Shown one piece after another: positions 39,905-51,344 of a DNA stretch of 64,000 nucleotides. Under the pieces are notes generated by a model. The model was not told the DNA's origin. It saw nothing but the letters and a program-made list of their open reading frames with translations, and searched no databases. This DNA comes from an uncultured Caulobacteraceae bacterium (GTDB lineage: Bacteria > Pseudomonadota > Alphaproteobacteria > Caulobacterales > Caulobacteraceae), in assembly GCA_903872075.1 (NCBI GenBank), contig CAIQJF010000072.1:53546-117545 (forward strand), written 5' to 3'. Position numbers and translations under genes: made by a program. Each line of letters opens with the position of its first letter. Position 1 is the stretch's first letter.

Positions 39905-40687
39905 TCAACGCGGCGCCATCCGGATCGCGCCGTCGAGACGGACGTCCTCGCCGTTGAAATAGCCGTTGGTGACCATGGTCAGGGCCAGTTGGGCGTATTC
40001 CTCGGCATGGCCGAGACGCTTGGGGAAGGGCACCGAGGCGGCCAGGGCTTCCTTCACCTGCGGCGGGGCGCCGTTCATCAGCGGCGTGGAGAAGATGCCC
40101 GGCAGGATGGTGTTCACCCGGATGCCTTCGCTGGCCAGGTCGCGGGCGATGGGCAGGGTCATGCCCACGACGCCGCCCTTGGACGCCGAATAGGCCGCCT
40201 GGCCCATCTGACCGTCTTCGGCGGCGACCGAAGCGGTGTTGACGATCGCGCCGCGCTCGCCGTCTTCCATCGGATCGAGGGTCAGCATGCCGGCCGCGCT
40301 CTTGGCGATGCAGCGGAAGGTGCCGACAAGGTTGATCTGGATGATCCAGTTGAAGGCGTCGAGGGGGAAGTGCTTGATTTCGCCGGTCTTGCGGTCGCGG
40401 CCGGCGGTCTTGGCGGCGTTGCCGGTGCCGGCGCAGTTGATCAGGATACGCTCCTGACCATGGGCGGCCCGGGCCTTGGCGAAGGCCGCGTCCACTTCCT
40501 CATCGGAGGTGACGTTGCACTTGCAGAACACGCCGCCGACGTCGGCCGCGACGGCCTCGCCCTTGGCGTCGTTCATGTCGAAGATGGCGACCTTCACGCC
40601 CTGGGCGGCGAGGGCGCGGACGGTGGCTTCGCCGAGCCCGGAAGCGCCGCCGGTGACCACGGCGGCGACGGAGGAATCGAGTTTCAT
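39905..40687 (-). CDS. 3-hydroxyacyl-CoA dehydrogenase-type SDR
   Basis: This 260-residue SDR has VTGGASGLGEATVRALAAQGVKVAIFDMND (Asp after beta-2, so NAD is likely), NCAGTGNAAKTAGRD, catalytic Ser in VNTASVAAEDGQMG and YSASKGGV. The sequence matches the HSD17B10-like 3-hydroxyacyl-CoA/2-methyl-3-hydroxybutyryl-CoA dehydrogenase group, acting in fatty-acid or isoleucine degradation. It stands alone here. Confidence 0.87.
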   Translation of the reverse strand: MKLDSSVAAVVTGGASGLGEATVRALAAQGVKVAIFDMNDAKGEAVAADVGGVFCKCNVTSDEEVDAAFAKARAAHGQERILINCAGTGNAAKTAGRDRKTGEIKHFPLDAFNWIIQINLVGTFRCIAKSAAGMLTLDPMEDGERGAIVNTASVAAEDGQMGQAAYSASKGGVVGMTLPIARDLASEGIRVNTILPGIFSTPLMNGAPPQVKEALAASVPFPKRLGHAEEYAQLALTMVTNGYFNGEDVRLDGAIRMAPR

Positions 40688-40772
40688 GAGTCTTATCCCT
40701 TGATGATCGCGCCGACGCGCGTTGGGCGCCGCTTTAGACCCAACCCGGCCCGGCCAAAAGTGTCACCTAGCG

Positions 40773-42176
40773 TCAAGGGCCCGGCGCGACCCGCGCCGCC
40801 GCCGCCGCCTCGGCCTCGGCGTCGAACCGGGCGCTGACGATGAGATAGGCCACGCCGGACACGGCGAGGCTCACCAGCCAGCCGATATCCACCCCGCCGA
40901 GCCGGCGGGCCAAGGGCGCGACATAGAGGCCGGGCGCCACGAAGAACGGCAGGCTGGCGGCGAATCCCAGGAAGTAGGCGGCGAGACCGCGGGCGCCCCA
41001 GGCGCCGTAGACACCGCGGGGCGTGAAAAGATCCATCAGCGCGTAGCGTCCGCGGCGCAGCACGAAGAAATCGATCAGATTGACCGCCGACCAGGGCGCG
41101 AGACCATAGAGCAGGCCCACCAGTACGGCGTTCACCCAGGTGACGGCATTGCCACCGAGCGTGAGGGCGCCCCAGGTCCAGGCCGCCGCCAGGGCGATGA
41201 CCAGGCTCGCCTTGGTCCGGGGGCCGGGCAAGGTCGGGCGAAAACAGTCGGCCATGGTCACCAGGGTCAGCATGGCGCTGTAGGCGCTCATGGCCATGGT
41301 CGCGACCAGGGCGCTGATCGACGCCGCCGCCAGAGCGGAACCGAACCCCGGAACGATGGCGTCGCCGGACAGCCGCAGCGCCACCAGGCCGTCGGTCGCG
41401 CCCATGTGGGTCGCCAGCCAGGCGCCCAGGGCGATCAGCCATGCGGCCGAGGTTCCCGATCCGAAGAACACCGCGGATATGACGGCCAAAGGGTGCGTCC
41501 GCCGCGGCAGATAGCGCGTGTAGTCCGAGACATAGGGCGCGGCGCTGATATTGAAACTGGCGGCGGCGGCAAGCTGGGTGGCGAAGGCGGCGGCGTTGAA
41601 GCCCCCCGAAGCATGAATGACTCCGCCGGCGTGTCCGGTCAGAATCGCGGCCGTCAGGACCAGGAAGAGGGGCAGGCTGATCCAGAACAGCAGGCGGAAC
41701 ATGCCGTGCACCCAGCCATGGCCGAAGATCGCCACGGCCGCGGCGACAGCGGAGATCAGCACCGCGGCGCCCACGCCGTTCACCCCCCACATGCCGGTCG
41801 CACCCTGCGAAATCAGGATGGTCGCCACGACCGTGTAGCCCACCAGGGACACCAGATTGGCGATCAGGGGCACGATGACGCCCCGAAAGCCGAACTGCGC
41901 CCGCGACTGGATCATCTGGGGCAGGCCCATGGTCGGGCCCTGGCTGGCGTGGAAGGCCTGGAACACCGTCCCGATCAGCACGCCGAGACTGCCCGCCAGG
42001 ATCGTCCAGCCGAGTGACAGGCCCAGACTCGGGCCCACAAAGCCGATGGCGATGACGAAGAACTGGAAATTGCTCAGGAACCAGAACTGGCCCTGGTGTC
42101 GGATCAGACCATGCCGCTCGGGATCGGGGATGAAGTCGATGGACCGGCGCTCGATGCCCCGCCGGGAGCCGGTCAG
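40773..42176 (-). CDS. NCS1-family nucleobase permease, CTG start proposed
   Basis: The track starts at GTG 42038, but the frame continues upstream with typical NCS1 sequence, IERRSIDFIPDPERHGLIRHQGQFWFLSNFQFF, with no ATG, GTG or TTG available. CTG 42176 overlaps the stop of the upstream oxygenase (CTGA) and is preceded by AGGAG at six bases, giving about 467 residues. Twelve transmembrane helices are expected; conserved segments include GFRGVIVPLIANLVSLVGYTVVA and NISAAPYVSDYTRYLP. It probably imports purines, pyrimidines or a related heterocycle, matching the deaminase upstream. Confidence 0.85.
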   Translation of the reverse strand: MTGSRRGIERRSIDFIPDPERHGLIRHQGQFWFLSNFQFFVIAIGFVGPSLGLSLGWTILAGSLGVLIGTVFQAFHASQGPTMGLPQMIQSRAQFGFRGVIVPLIANLVSLVGYTVVATILISQGATGMWGVNGVGAAVLISAVAAAVAIFGHGWVHGMFRLLFWISLPLFLVLTAAILTGHAGGVIHASGGFNAAAFATQLAAAASFNISAAPYVSDYTRYLPRRTHPLAVISAVFFGSGTSAAWLIALGAWLATHMGATDGLVALRLSGDAIVPGFGSALAAASISALVATMAMSAYSAMLTLVTMADCFRPTLPGPRTKASLVIALAAAWTWGALTLGGNAVTWVNAVLVGLLYGLAPWSAVNLIDFFVLRRGRYALMDLFTPRGVYGAWGARGLAAYFLGFAASLPFFVAPGLYVAPLARRLGGVDIGWLVSLAVSGVAYLIVSARFDAEAEAAAAARVAPGP

Positions 42177-43111
42177 GACCCTCTCCTGTAGGCGTAGGTG
42201 GCGTCGAACCTCTGCCGCAGATACTCCCCCGCCAGGATCGGCGCGTAGCGCGGAGGATTGTCCGGCCCAGCACAGCCGGAAAGGCAGCTGACCTCCGCGT
42301 CAGCGTTGGGATCCGCGAAATAGGCGATCGAGAACCGCTCGGCGCCGGCCGGGCTGACGACGCGATGCGGGTTCGACACCAGCACGTCATTGCTCCACCG
42401 CATCAGGCAGTCCCCGATATTGCAGACCAGCGCGTCCGGGACCGGCGGTGCGGTGATCCAGACGCCTTCGCGCGTGCGAACCTCCAGACCGCCGATGGCA
42501 TCCTGGGCCAGCAGGGTGACGTTGCCGTAATCGGTGTGTTGCCCAGCCCCGGGATCGGCCGCATCTGCCGCGCGGCGGGGCGGGTAGCGCAGCAGCCGCA
42601 GGGTCGACAGCGGGTGGGTGAAATAGCTGTCGAAGAAGTCCGGCCGAAGACCCAGATCCAACGCGAACAGCCGGTGAACCCGGCCCGACAGAACCTGCAT
42701 GGCGTCGCGGTAGGCGATGATCGCCGAACGAAACCCGTCCAGTTGCGGCCAGGAATTGACGTCCTCGCCATCCGGTCCGGGCGCCACGCCGATATTGAAC
42801 GCCTCCTTGGCGTCGGGCGCGCCATCGTCGCCGAGCCCCTCCTCGCCGAAGCTCACATAGCCGCGGTTGTTGCGGTTCTGGGTTATGGAGAGGGCCATCT
42901 TCCGCGCGGCCGGCAGGGCGAAGAACGCGCGTGAAGCCGCGAACGCGCCGCCGGTGACAGCCTCCGGTACGCCGTGGCCGGTCAGGTAGAAAAATCCGAA
43001 CGTGCGCGCGGCCTCGCCGATCAGGCGCGCGCGCTGCCGGTCGTCACCGCCGGAACCGCCGATGAAATCGCCCATCTCGAGGATGGGCAGGGATTGCAAC
43101 TGTGTAGGCAT
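42173..43111 (-). CDS. 2-oxoglutarate/Fe(II) dioxygenase, isopenicillin N synthase-like
   Basis: This 312-residue double-stranded beta-helix oxygenase has the Fe ligands HTD (in GAGQHTDYGNVTLL) and His in SNPHRVVSPAGAERFSIAYF, the latter with the RxS 2-oxoglutarate-binding pair. The N-terminal domain FFYLTGHGVPE is typical of the IPNS/DIOX superfamily. In an operon with a nucleobase-type permease and a purine-deaminase-like enzyme, oxidation of a heterocycle is a reasonable guess; the substrate is not identifiable. Confidence 0.85.
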   Translation of the reverse strand: MPTQLQSLPILEMGDFIGGSGGDDRQRARLIGEAARTFGFFYLTGHGVPEAVTGGAFAASRAFFALPAARKMALSITQNRNNRGYVSFGEEGLGDDGAPDAKEAFNIGVAPGPDGEDVNSWPQLDGFRSAIIAYRDAMQVLSGRVHRLFALDLGLRPDFFDSYFTHPLSTLRLLRYPPRRAADAADPGAGQHTDYGNVTLLAQDAIGGLEVRTREGVWITAPPVPDALVCNIGDCLMRWSNDVLVSNPHRVVSPAGAERFSIAYFADPNADAEVSCLSGCAGPDNPPRYAPILAGEYLRQRFDATYAYRRGS

Positions 43112-43144
43112 AGGCTTCCCGCTACAGGCATTTCGCGGGCCGCT

Positions 43145-44191
43145 TCAAGCGCCCGCGGCGGCGACCAGCGTCTCGATCTCCGCGGACCAGGCGGAGAGCT
43201 GGCGCGATTTTCGCTCGGGCGCCATCCATGAGGCTCTCAACCCATTCAGCGCGATCTGGCCCAGCGCCTGAGGCGACAGGCTCATATGCCGGGCGAGCAG
43301 CTCGTATTCCCGGTTGAGATCAGTGCGGAACAGCCCCGGATCGTCCGTGTTCACAACCACATTCAGGCCCGCGGCGATCATGCGCCGGATCGCGTGATCA
43401 GGAGCGGCGAGGTCGCGCCAGACCGTGGTGTGGGTCGTCGTCGTCGGGCAGACGGTGAAATCGATCCCCGCATCGCGACACCCGGCCATGAGGTCCGGGT
43501 CATCAACGATGTGATAGCCATGGTCGACCCGCCTGCAGCCCAGGAGGACCACCGTATCGCGCACATAGTCGGCCGGTCCGTCCTCGCCCGCGTGGGCGGT
43601 GACGCCGAGGCCCGCCGCGCGCGCCCGGCGATACATCTCCGCGAAGGGCGCGGGGGGATGGGGCCGTTCCTGATAGTCGAGGCCGATACCTGCGATCCGC
43701 GCCGTGCGATGGGTGAGAACCTCTTCCAGAAACACCAGGCCACGTTCGGGGCCGAGTTCCCGGCTGTGGGCGGGGATGAGGCGCGTCTCGACCCCGCATT
43801 CGGCCGCCGCCGCGTCGGCGCCCGCCTCGATGCCGGCCAGCATGTCGACGTAGCTCAGGCCCGCGTGGGCGTGCGAACTGAAGAACAGTTCGACGTAGCG
43901 GGCGCCCCCGGCGGCGCAACGGCGCAGGGCCTCCAGGGTGGCGAGCTCGAAGTCCTCGGCGTCGCGCATGGCGCCGCACACCCGGCCGTAGGCGGCCAGG
44001 AACTCGCCGAGATCGGAAAAGTCGAACAGGGCCGCGACGGCGTCTTCGGACGCTCGCTCGCCATGGCGCGCCAACAGCCGCGCGAAGGTCGCGGCGTCCA
44101 CCGCCCCCTCCAGGTGCAGATGCAGTTCCACCTTCGGCAGGGCGGCGATGAAGGCGGGAAGGCCGGTCAGGACGGCGCCCTTTCGCTCCAC
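43145..44191 (-). CDS. Adenosine/adenine deaminase-family aminohydrolase
   Basis: This Zn-dependent amidohydrolase has the metal pair HLHLEG near residue 24, VTAHAGEDGPADY, RVDHGYHIVDDP, and NTDDPGLFRTDLNREYEL with the catalytic Asp pair. The usual TVCPLSN after the HGxx motif is TVCPTTTTHTT here, so substrate preference may differ from adenosine. GTG 44191 lacks a ribosome site; CTG 44170 overlaps the hsp70-like stop (CTGA) and follows AAGGG by seven bases, giving 341 residues. Confidence 0.87.
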   Translation of the reverse strand: MERKGAVLTGLPAFIAALPKVELHLHLEGAVDAATFARLLARHGERASEDAVAALFDFSDLGEFLAAYGRVCGAMRDAEDFELATLEALRRCAAGGARYVELFFSSHAHAGLSYVDMLAGIEAGADAAAAECGVETRLIPAHSRELGPERGLVFLEEVLTHRTARIAGIGLDYQERPHPPAPFAEMYRRARAAGLGVTAHAGEDGPADYVRDTVVLLGCRRVDHGYHIVDDPDLMAGCRDAGIDFTVCPTTTTHTTVWRDLAAPDHAIRRMIAAGLNVVVNTDDPGLFRTDLNREYELLARHMSLSPQALGQIALNGLRASWMAPERKSRQLSAWSAEIETLVAAAGA

Positions 44192-45479
44192 TGATCCAGA
44201 TCACGTTCAGCGCCCATATAGGCCAGGCCCGAAGCGATCGACACCAGTTCGCCCCCGCCTTCGAGCTTGCCCTCGCCGAAGCGCCGCGCGAACAGCCGAC
44301 GCACGGCCGGCACGAAGGACGACCCGCCCGTGAGAAAGACCCGGTCCAGTCCCTCGGGACCAACCCCCGCCCTCTCGAGCGCCTCGTCCACCGCGCGCTC
44401 CATCGCCGCCAGTTCGGGCGCGATCCACGATTCAAACTCCCCGCGCCTGACGGTCTTTTCGATCCGGACCGAACCGGCTTCGAAAAGGAAGGTCGCCTCC
44501 TCACCGCCTGACAAGGCCTCCTTGAGGCGCGAGATCGCCTGATAGAGCCGGTAGCCGTGGTTGTCGTCCAACACCTCCACGAGGGCCGCCAGCCGCGCCG
44601 GCTCCAGGGACGTGCGCACGAGGGCGCGGATGTCGCGCATATCCTTCGACGCCCGCAGCAGAGCCAGCTGCTCCCAGCGGGCGAAGGCCGTGAAATAGCG
44701 GTTGGGGATCGGCAGGACGTTATCGAAGGCCTTGTACGACGAGCCCTTGCCCAGCTCCGGCGAGACCAGATGGTCGATGATCCGGTAGTCGAAGGCGTCG
44801 CCTGCCACTCCAACGCCGGCGTTGGACAGGGCGGTGGAGCGGATCTCGCCAGCCTCGCGATGAAACCGCACGATGGAGAAGTCGCTGGTGCCGCCGCCGA
44901 AGTCGCCCACCAGGACCGTCGCATCTTCCTTCAAGGTCCGGGCGAAGAAGAAGGCGGCGGCCACCGGCTCAAAGGCGTAGCGAATATCGGTGAAGCCCAG
45001 GCGGGCGAAAGCCGTCTGATAGCGCGCCAGAGCCAGGTCCGGGTCGGGCCGCAGCCCCGCGAAATTGACCGGACGGCCGATGATGCAGGTCGGGCCCCCC
45101 TCGGGCCAGGCCTCGCCGGCGTGAGCGCGTAGTCGCAGCAGGAACGCCGACAGCAGATCTGGGAATTCGTACCGCCGGCCGAGAATGCGGGTTTCCTGGA
45201 ACAGGGGGCTGGCGGCGTAGCTCTTGAACGACTGGATGAACCGCGTCTCAAGCGGCTCCTCCACATAGGCGTCAATCGCCCAGGGCCCGGCCTCGATGAC
45301 CCGGCGGGACGGCTCGCCCTCGGCCGCGTGGAAGCTGAGCGCCGAACGAAAGGCGACGATATCCTCCGCCGGCGCGGCGAAATGGATCAGCCGCGCCTGG
45401 CCGTCCCCGGCCAGGGTCGAGACCACCGTGTTGGTGGTGCCGAAGTCGATCCCGATGACGCCGGCGGACCGGCGCGGGC

Positions 45480-45483
<4 letters not shown>
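44167..45483 (-). CDS. Hsp70-family (YegD-like) protein
   Basis: This 438-residue protein contains the actin-like ATPase domain only: phosphate-1 GVIGIDFGTTNTVVS, phosphate-2 VLVGDFGGGTSDFSIVRF, adenosine motif VFLTGGSSFVPAVRRLF. The substrate-binding half of DnaK is absent, as in YegD. Its ATG overlaps the maeB stop (ATGA). The role is not established; it may be a specialised chaperone or regulatory ATPase. Confidence 0.85.
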
Positions 45484-47786
<2,303 letters not shown>

Positions 47787-47957
47787 GACATTCCGCTCTC
47801 TCAGGCCCAGGTCCAACCACGGACGCCAGAGGCGCCCCCCCTGCGAACCGTCGATCGGGCGATGCATACCCCAGAGCGGCGAACTGGGCGACACCTAACC
47901 TTGGGCGTATAAGCCCGGCGCCGGCGGAGGGCCGGCGCGAAGGCGGCGACGGAAATT

Positions 47958-48746
47958 ATGACTTCAGTCCTGAACATCGGCGTTGGCGGCGCCTTGGGCC
48001 GCATGGGCCGAGCCGTCAGCGGCATGGCGCGCCAGCGGCAGGGCGTGGCCCTGGCGGGCCGGTTCGATCGGCCGGACGTCAGGGACGAGAGCGGAGACGC
48101 CCTGGCCCTATCGACGCGCGACGAGGTGCTCGCCGCCGTGAGCGTGGTCGTCGACTTCTCCACCGGCGCCGCCACCGCCGAACTTGCCCGCGCCGCCGCG
48201 CAGCGGGGAGGCCCGGCCCTGGTGATCGGGGCCACCGGCCTCTCCGCCGAAGAACAGGCCGCGGTGACGGCGGCGGCCAGTCGCGTTGCGGTGGTCCAAT
48301 CCGGAAACTACTCGGTCGGGGTCAATGTCCTGGCCGGTCTCGTCGAGCAGGCGGCCCGCCGGCTCGGTCCCGAGATCTGGGACATCGAGGTCCTGGAAGC
48401 GCACCACCGGCGCAAGGTCGATGCGCCCTCCGGCACCGCCCTGCTGCTGGCGCGCGCCGCCGCCCGCGGGCGCGGCCGCGATCTCGCCGATGTGGCGCTG
48501 GCGCCCCGCGACGGCATAACGGGGGCCCGCCCGGAAGGGGCCATCGGCTTCGCGTCCCTGCGCGGCGGCGGCATCATCGGGGAGCACAGCGTGATGTTCG
48601 CCGCGGAAGAGGAGACGCTGACGCTCTCCCATTCGGCGGGCGACCGCGCGCTGTTCGCCCGCGGCGCTCTGGAGGCGGCGGTCTGGGTCGCGGGCAAGCC
48701 GCCCGGCCTCTACGACATGGTGGATGTGCTGGGCTTTCGCGACTGA
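47958..48746 (+). CDS. dapB: 4-hydroxy-tetrahydrodipicolinate reductase (DapB)
   Basis: DapB reduces the DapA product in lysine/meso-diaminopimelate synthesis. The 262-residue protein has the nucleotide motif [13 protein letters not shown] at the N-terminus, [20 protein letters not shown] and the active-site stretch [19 protein letters not shown]. It is transcribed divergently from maeB across a 171-base gap. Confidence 0.93.
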   Translation: MTSVLNIGVGGALGRMGRAVSGMARQRQGVALAGRFDRPDVRDESGDALALSTRDEVLAAVSVVVDFSTGAATAELARAAAQRGGPALVIGATGLSAEEQAAVTAAASRVAVVQSGNYSVGVNVLAGLVEQAARRLGPEIWDIEVLEAHHRRKVDAPSGTALLLARAAARGRGRDLADVALAPRDGITGARPEGAIGFASLRGGGIIGEHSVMFAAEEETLTLSHSAGDRALFARGALEAAVWVAGKPPGLYDMVDVLGFRD

Positions 48747-48823
48747 GTAGAACCCGACGCTGGCGGGAGCGCCCGGATGGCGACCAGGGTCGAACCTTCC
48801 TCACCCCGAAAGTTCCCCGTCCG

Positions 48824-49516
48824 ATGTTCGCTTTGCCGCCCCTGCCCTACGCCGACGACGCCCTGTCGCCGGCCATCTCCGCGCGCACCCTTCAGTTTCA
48901 TCACGGCAAGCATCATGCCGGCTATTTGAAAGCCCTCAACGCCCTGCTCGACGCCGAGGGCGGACCGACCGAGCCTCTTGAAGCGGTCATGGCCCGCGCG
49001 GCCGGGGACGAGAACGCCAAGCTTTACAACAACGCCGCCCAGGCCTGGAACCACAGCCTGTTCTGGATCTCGATGTCGCCCGACGGCGTGGCGCCGGGCG
49101 GTGAGCTTGGCGAGGCGATCGCCGCGTCTTTCGCCGGATTTGACGGTCTTCGGGCGGCGTTCGTCGCCGAGGGCGCGGCGCACTTCGGGTCCGGCTGGCT
49201 CTGGCTGGCCGTAAATCCGGCCGGCGGCCTGGTCGTGCAGGCCACCCATGACGCCCGCGGCCTTCCCGGCCGGCTCAATCTGGCGCCGCTGCTGATCTGC
49301 GACCTGTGGGAGCACGCCTACTATCTGGACCATCAGAACGACCGGAAGACCTTCCTGGAGAGCTGGTTCGACACCCTGGCCAACTGGCCGTTCGCGGCCG
49401 TCCAGTTGGCCGCCGCGCGCGGCGAGGGTATGGCTTGGCGTCACCCCGCGCCCACCGATCGCGACGCGGGCGCGGCGCGGGCGCTCGCCAAATCAAAGCG
49501 GCAAGTCGCCGCCTGA
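48824..49516 (+). CDS. sodB: Iron/manganese superoxide dismutase (SodB-type)
   Basis: This 230-residue protein has LPPLPYADDALSPAISARTLQFHHGKHHAGYL with the first metal His, NNAAQAWNHSLFW with the second, and DLWEHAYYLDHQNDR with the Asp and third His. AQAWNHSLFW and the Ala/Gln pattern favour iron over manganese. It lacks a signal peptide and is cytoplasmic. The last 30 or so residues form a charged tail beyond the usual fold. Confidence 0.92.
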   Translation: MFALPPLPYADDALSPAISARTLQFHHGKHHAGYLKALNALLDAEGGPTEPLEAVMARAAGDENAKLYNNAAQAWNHSLFWISMSPDGVAPGGELGEAIAASFAGFDGLRAAFVAEGAAHFGSGWLWLAVNPAGGLVVQATHDARGLPGRLNLAPLLICDLWEHAYYLDHQNDRKTFLESWFDTLANWPFAAVQLAAARGEGMAWRHPAPTDRDAGAARALAKSKRQVAA

Positions 49517-49522
49517 GACGGG

Positions 49523-49912
49523 TCAGCCGGCCAGATAGCGCGCGACAACCGCCGCCTCGGCCTGGAGCTCACTGGCGCGGTCCGCACGGCCCAGGCTGGT
49601 GAACTGATCGGCCGCGTCGAGCCGTTCCCGGGCTTCACGGCCGAGCAGGGCCAGAACCGGCGCAGCGTCGAGACGCAGACGCGGGATCTCGGCGGCGGGG
49701 TCGCCGAAGGCATGTTCGACATACCGCTGATGTCCCGGCGCCACAGGCACGGCCTGGGCGTTGTCCAGGGCCGCGATCAAGGCGCGCAGCACCCGAATCT
49801 CCGCCGAGGCACGGGCCTGCATGGCCGCCTTCAGATCCCGTCGCAGTCGGGCCTTCAAAGCCTCGGCGAAATCCTCGCCCTGGACCGGCGGCGGCTGTTG
49901 CGGCGACGTCAT
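49523..49912 (-). CDS. GatB/YqeY-like domain protein
   Basis: This 129-residue protein has ALKARLRRDLKAAMQARASAEIRVLRALIAALDNAQA near the N-terminus, matching the YqeY helical domain (tRNA-binding tail of GatB), then ERLDAADQFTSLGRADRASELQAEAAVVARYL. Its function is not known; it may bind tRNA. It is a stand-alone gene, convergent with sodB. Confidence 0.7.
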   Translation of the reverse strand: MTSPQQPPPVQGEDFAEALKARLRRDLKAAMQARASAEIRVLRALIAALDNAQAVPVAPGHQRYVEHAFGDPAAEIPRLRLDAAPVLALLGREARERLDAADQFTSLGRADRASELQAEAAVVARYLAG

Positions 49913-49964
49913 GCCCGATTGTGACGCGATACGACGCCCCGCGCCAGCCTGCCCGGCCGGCTGA

Positions 49965-50357
49965 CTATGCCGCCGGCTGGGGCCAGTGGGTCATGATGGT
50001 CGCAAGGTCGAAATAGTCGCGCCAGACCGTGATCTGGCCATTCTCCACCTCATAGACTCCGTTCACCGGCAGTTCGACCCAACGGTCAGGCAGCCGGTGA
50101 CGGTCAAGCCGTTCAAGAAACACAATGTTCCCGGCCACCGCCTCGCGCAGGACGCGGAATTCGTTTTCAAGCGTGGGGGCGAAAAAGGGCTCGAGAACGG
50201 CGCGCACGCCAGCCGGGCCCTGCACCGTGCCCATGGGCATATTGGTGTATTCGCAGGTCTCGGCGATGAACGGCAGCGCCTTGTCGTAGTCGAGGGTCTC
50301 CATGGCGGCCATGAAGGCCTTGACGACGTCGATCGGCGCGGTGGGTGATTTGGACAT
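49965..50357 (-). CDS. Limonene-1,2-epoxide hydrolase/SnoaL-like protein
   Basis: ATG 50357 gives 130 residues (MSKSPTAPIDVVKAFMAAMETLDYDKALPFIAETCEYTNMPMG). The NTF2-like cone fold is indicated by AVLEPFFAP, LERLDRHRLPDRWVELPVNGVYEVENGQITVWRDYFDL. The Asp-Arg-Asp arrangement (DRHR and WRDYFD) resembles limonene-epoxide hydrolase active sites. Substrate is unknown. Confidence 0.8.
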   Translation of the reverse strand: MSKSPTAPIDVVKAFMAAMETLDYDKALPFIAETCEYTNMPMGTVQGPAGVRAVLEPFFAPTLENEFRVLREAVAGNIVFLERLDRHRLPDRWVELPVNGVYEVENGQITVWRDYFDLATIMTHWPQPAA

Positions 50358-50430
50358 GTTTGTCTCCGGGGTTTTCAACTCACCCTGGCGTTCTCGGCGG
50401 ACGAACGCACCGCCGCAATTCTCTGAGAGG

Positions 50431-51264
50431 TTATGGCCGCGACGCCGCCGCGTTCCTGAACAGCGCCTCAGTGGCTTCATCGGCTGGAAACAGGCTTTCG
50501 ATCCGAAGTTCGTCGGCGGTGACATCCTGGGCCGTGCCGAAGGTGGCGATGACCGTGAACAGGGAGACCGTCATGCCGCCGATCTCCATCTCGACCGGCA
50601 GAACAGGAAAAAGGCCGGTGTCGGCCACGGCCGCGAGCGTGTGCGGATCCTGATAGGCGCTGAACTCGGCGACCAAAGCCGCCACGTCCTGCCCCCCGAC
50701 CGCCTCCGCCTCCTTCAGCGCCCGGCGCCAGAGTAGCGGCGCCACCTTCGCCCAGTTCTTCACCACAGGCCGGATTCCGGCGGGATGAAAGAACAGTCGC
50801 ATGAGGTTCGGCTGCCGGGCGCCGACCCGGTCCCAGAGATCGGGTCCGAGCATGGCGATCATCATGTCGAACGGCGCATTCGACATCCGAACGTTCCAGG
50901 CCCGGTCCAGGGCGATGGCCGGGAAAGGCTCGTGATTGGTGAGCATCATGCGGACCGCGCTCATGACCTGGCTCATCTGGGGATCGTCCAGCGGACGGGT
51001 CCGGAACAGGGGCGCGAAGCCCGCCGCCGTGAGCCAGTCGTTGCGATCCCGGAGCGGGACCTCCAGGGTCTCGCTGAGTTGCAGGATCATGCCCCGGCTC
51101 GGATTGGCGCGACCTGACTCCAGAAAGCTCACATGTCGTTGGGACACGCCCGAGGTCAGGGCCAGGTCAAGCTGCGACATCCGGCGCTTTTGGCGCCACG
51201 TCCGCAGCAACAACGGGAAGCCGACGTCGGCGGTGGCGCGTCGCTCCGCGGTGATCAAGGACAT
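50431..51264 (-). CDS. XRE-family regulator with MmyB-like ligand-binding domain
   Basis: The N-terminal Cro/CI helix-turn-helix (LRTWRQKRRMSQLDLALTSGVSQRHVSFLESGRANPS, residues about 20-57) is followed by the MmyB-like PAS-type domain (AIALDRAWNVRMSNAPFDMM, LMRLFFHPAGIRPVVKNW). Such regulators often control adjacent short-chain dehydrogenases or epoxide hydrolases. It lies directly upstream of the epoxide-hydrolase-like gene on the same strand, which is a candidate target. Confidence 0.85.
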   Translation of the reverse strand: MSLITAERRATADVGFPLLLRTWRQKRRMSQLDLALTSGVSQRHVSFLESGRANPSRGMILQLSETLEVPLRDRNDWLTAAGFAPLFRTRPLDDPQMSQVMSAVRMMLTNHEPFPAIALDRAWNVRMSNAPFDMMIAMLGPDLWDRVGARQPNLMRLFFHPAGIRPVVKNWAKVAPLLWRRALKEAEAVGGQDVAALVAEFSAYQDPHTLAAVADTGLFPVLPVEMEIGGMTVSLFTVIATFGTAQDVTADELRIESLFPADEATEALFRNAAASRP

Positions 51265-51344
51265 CGTCCGCGCTCCTCTGGGTCAAGAGAACATCGCCCG
51301 TGGCGCGGGGACATTCAATGACCTGAGAGGTAATGGATCCGCTG

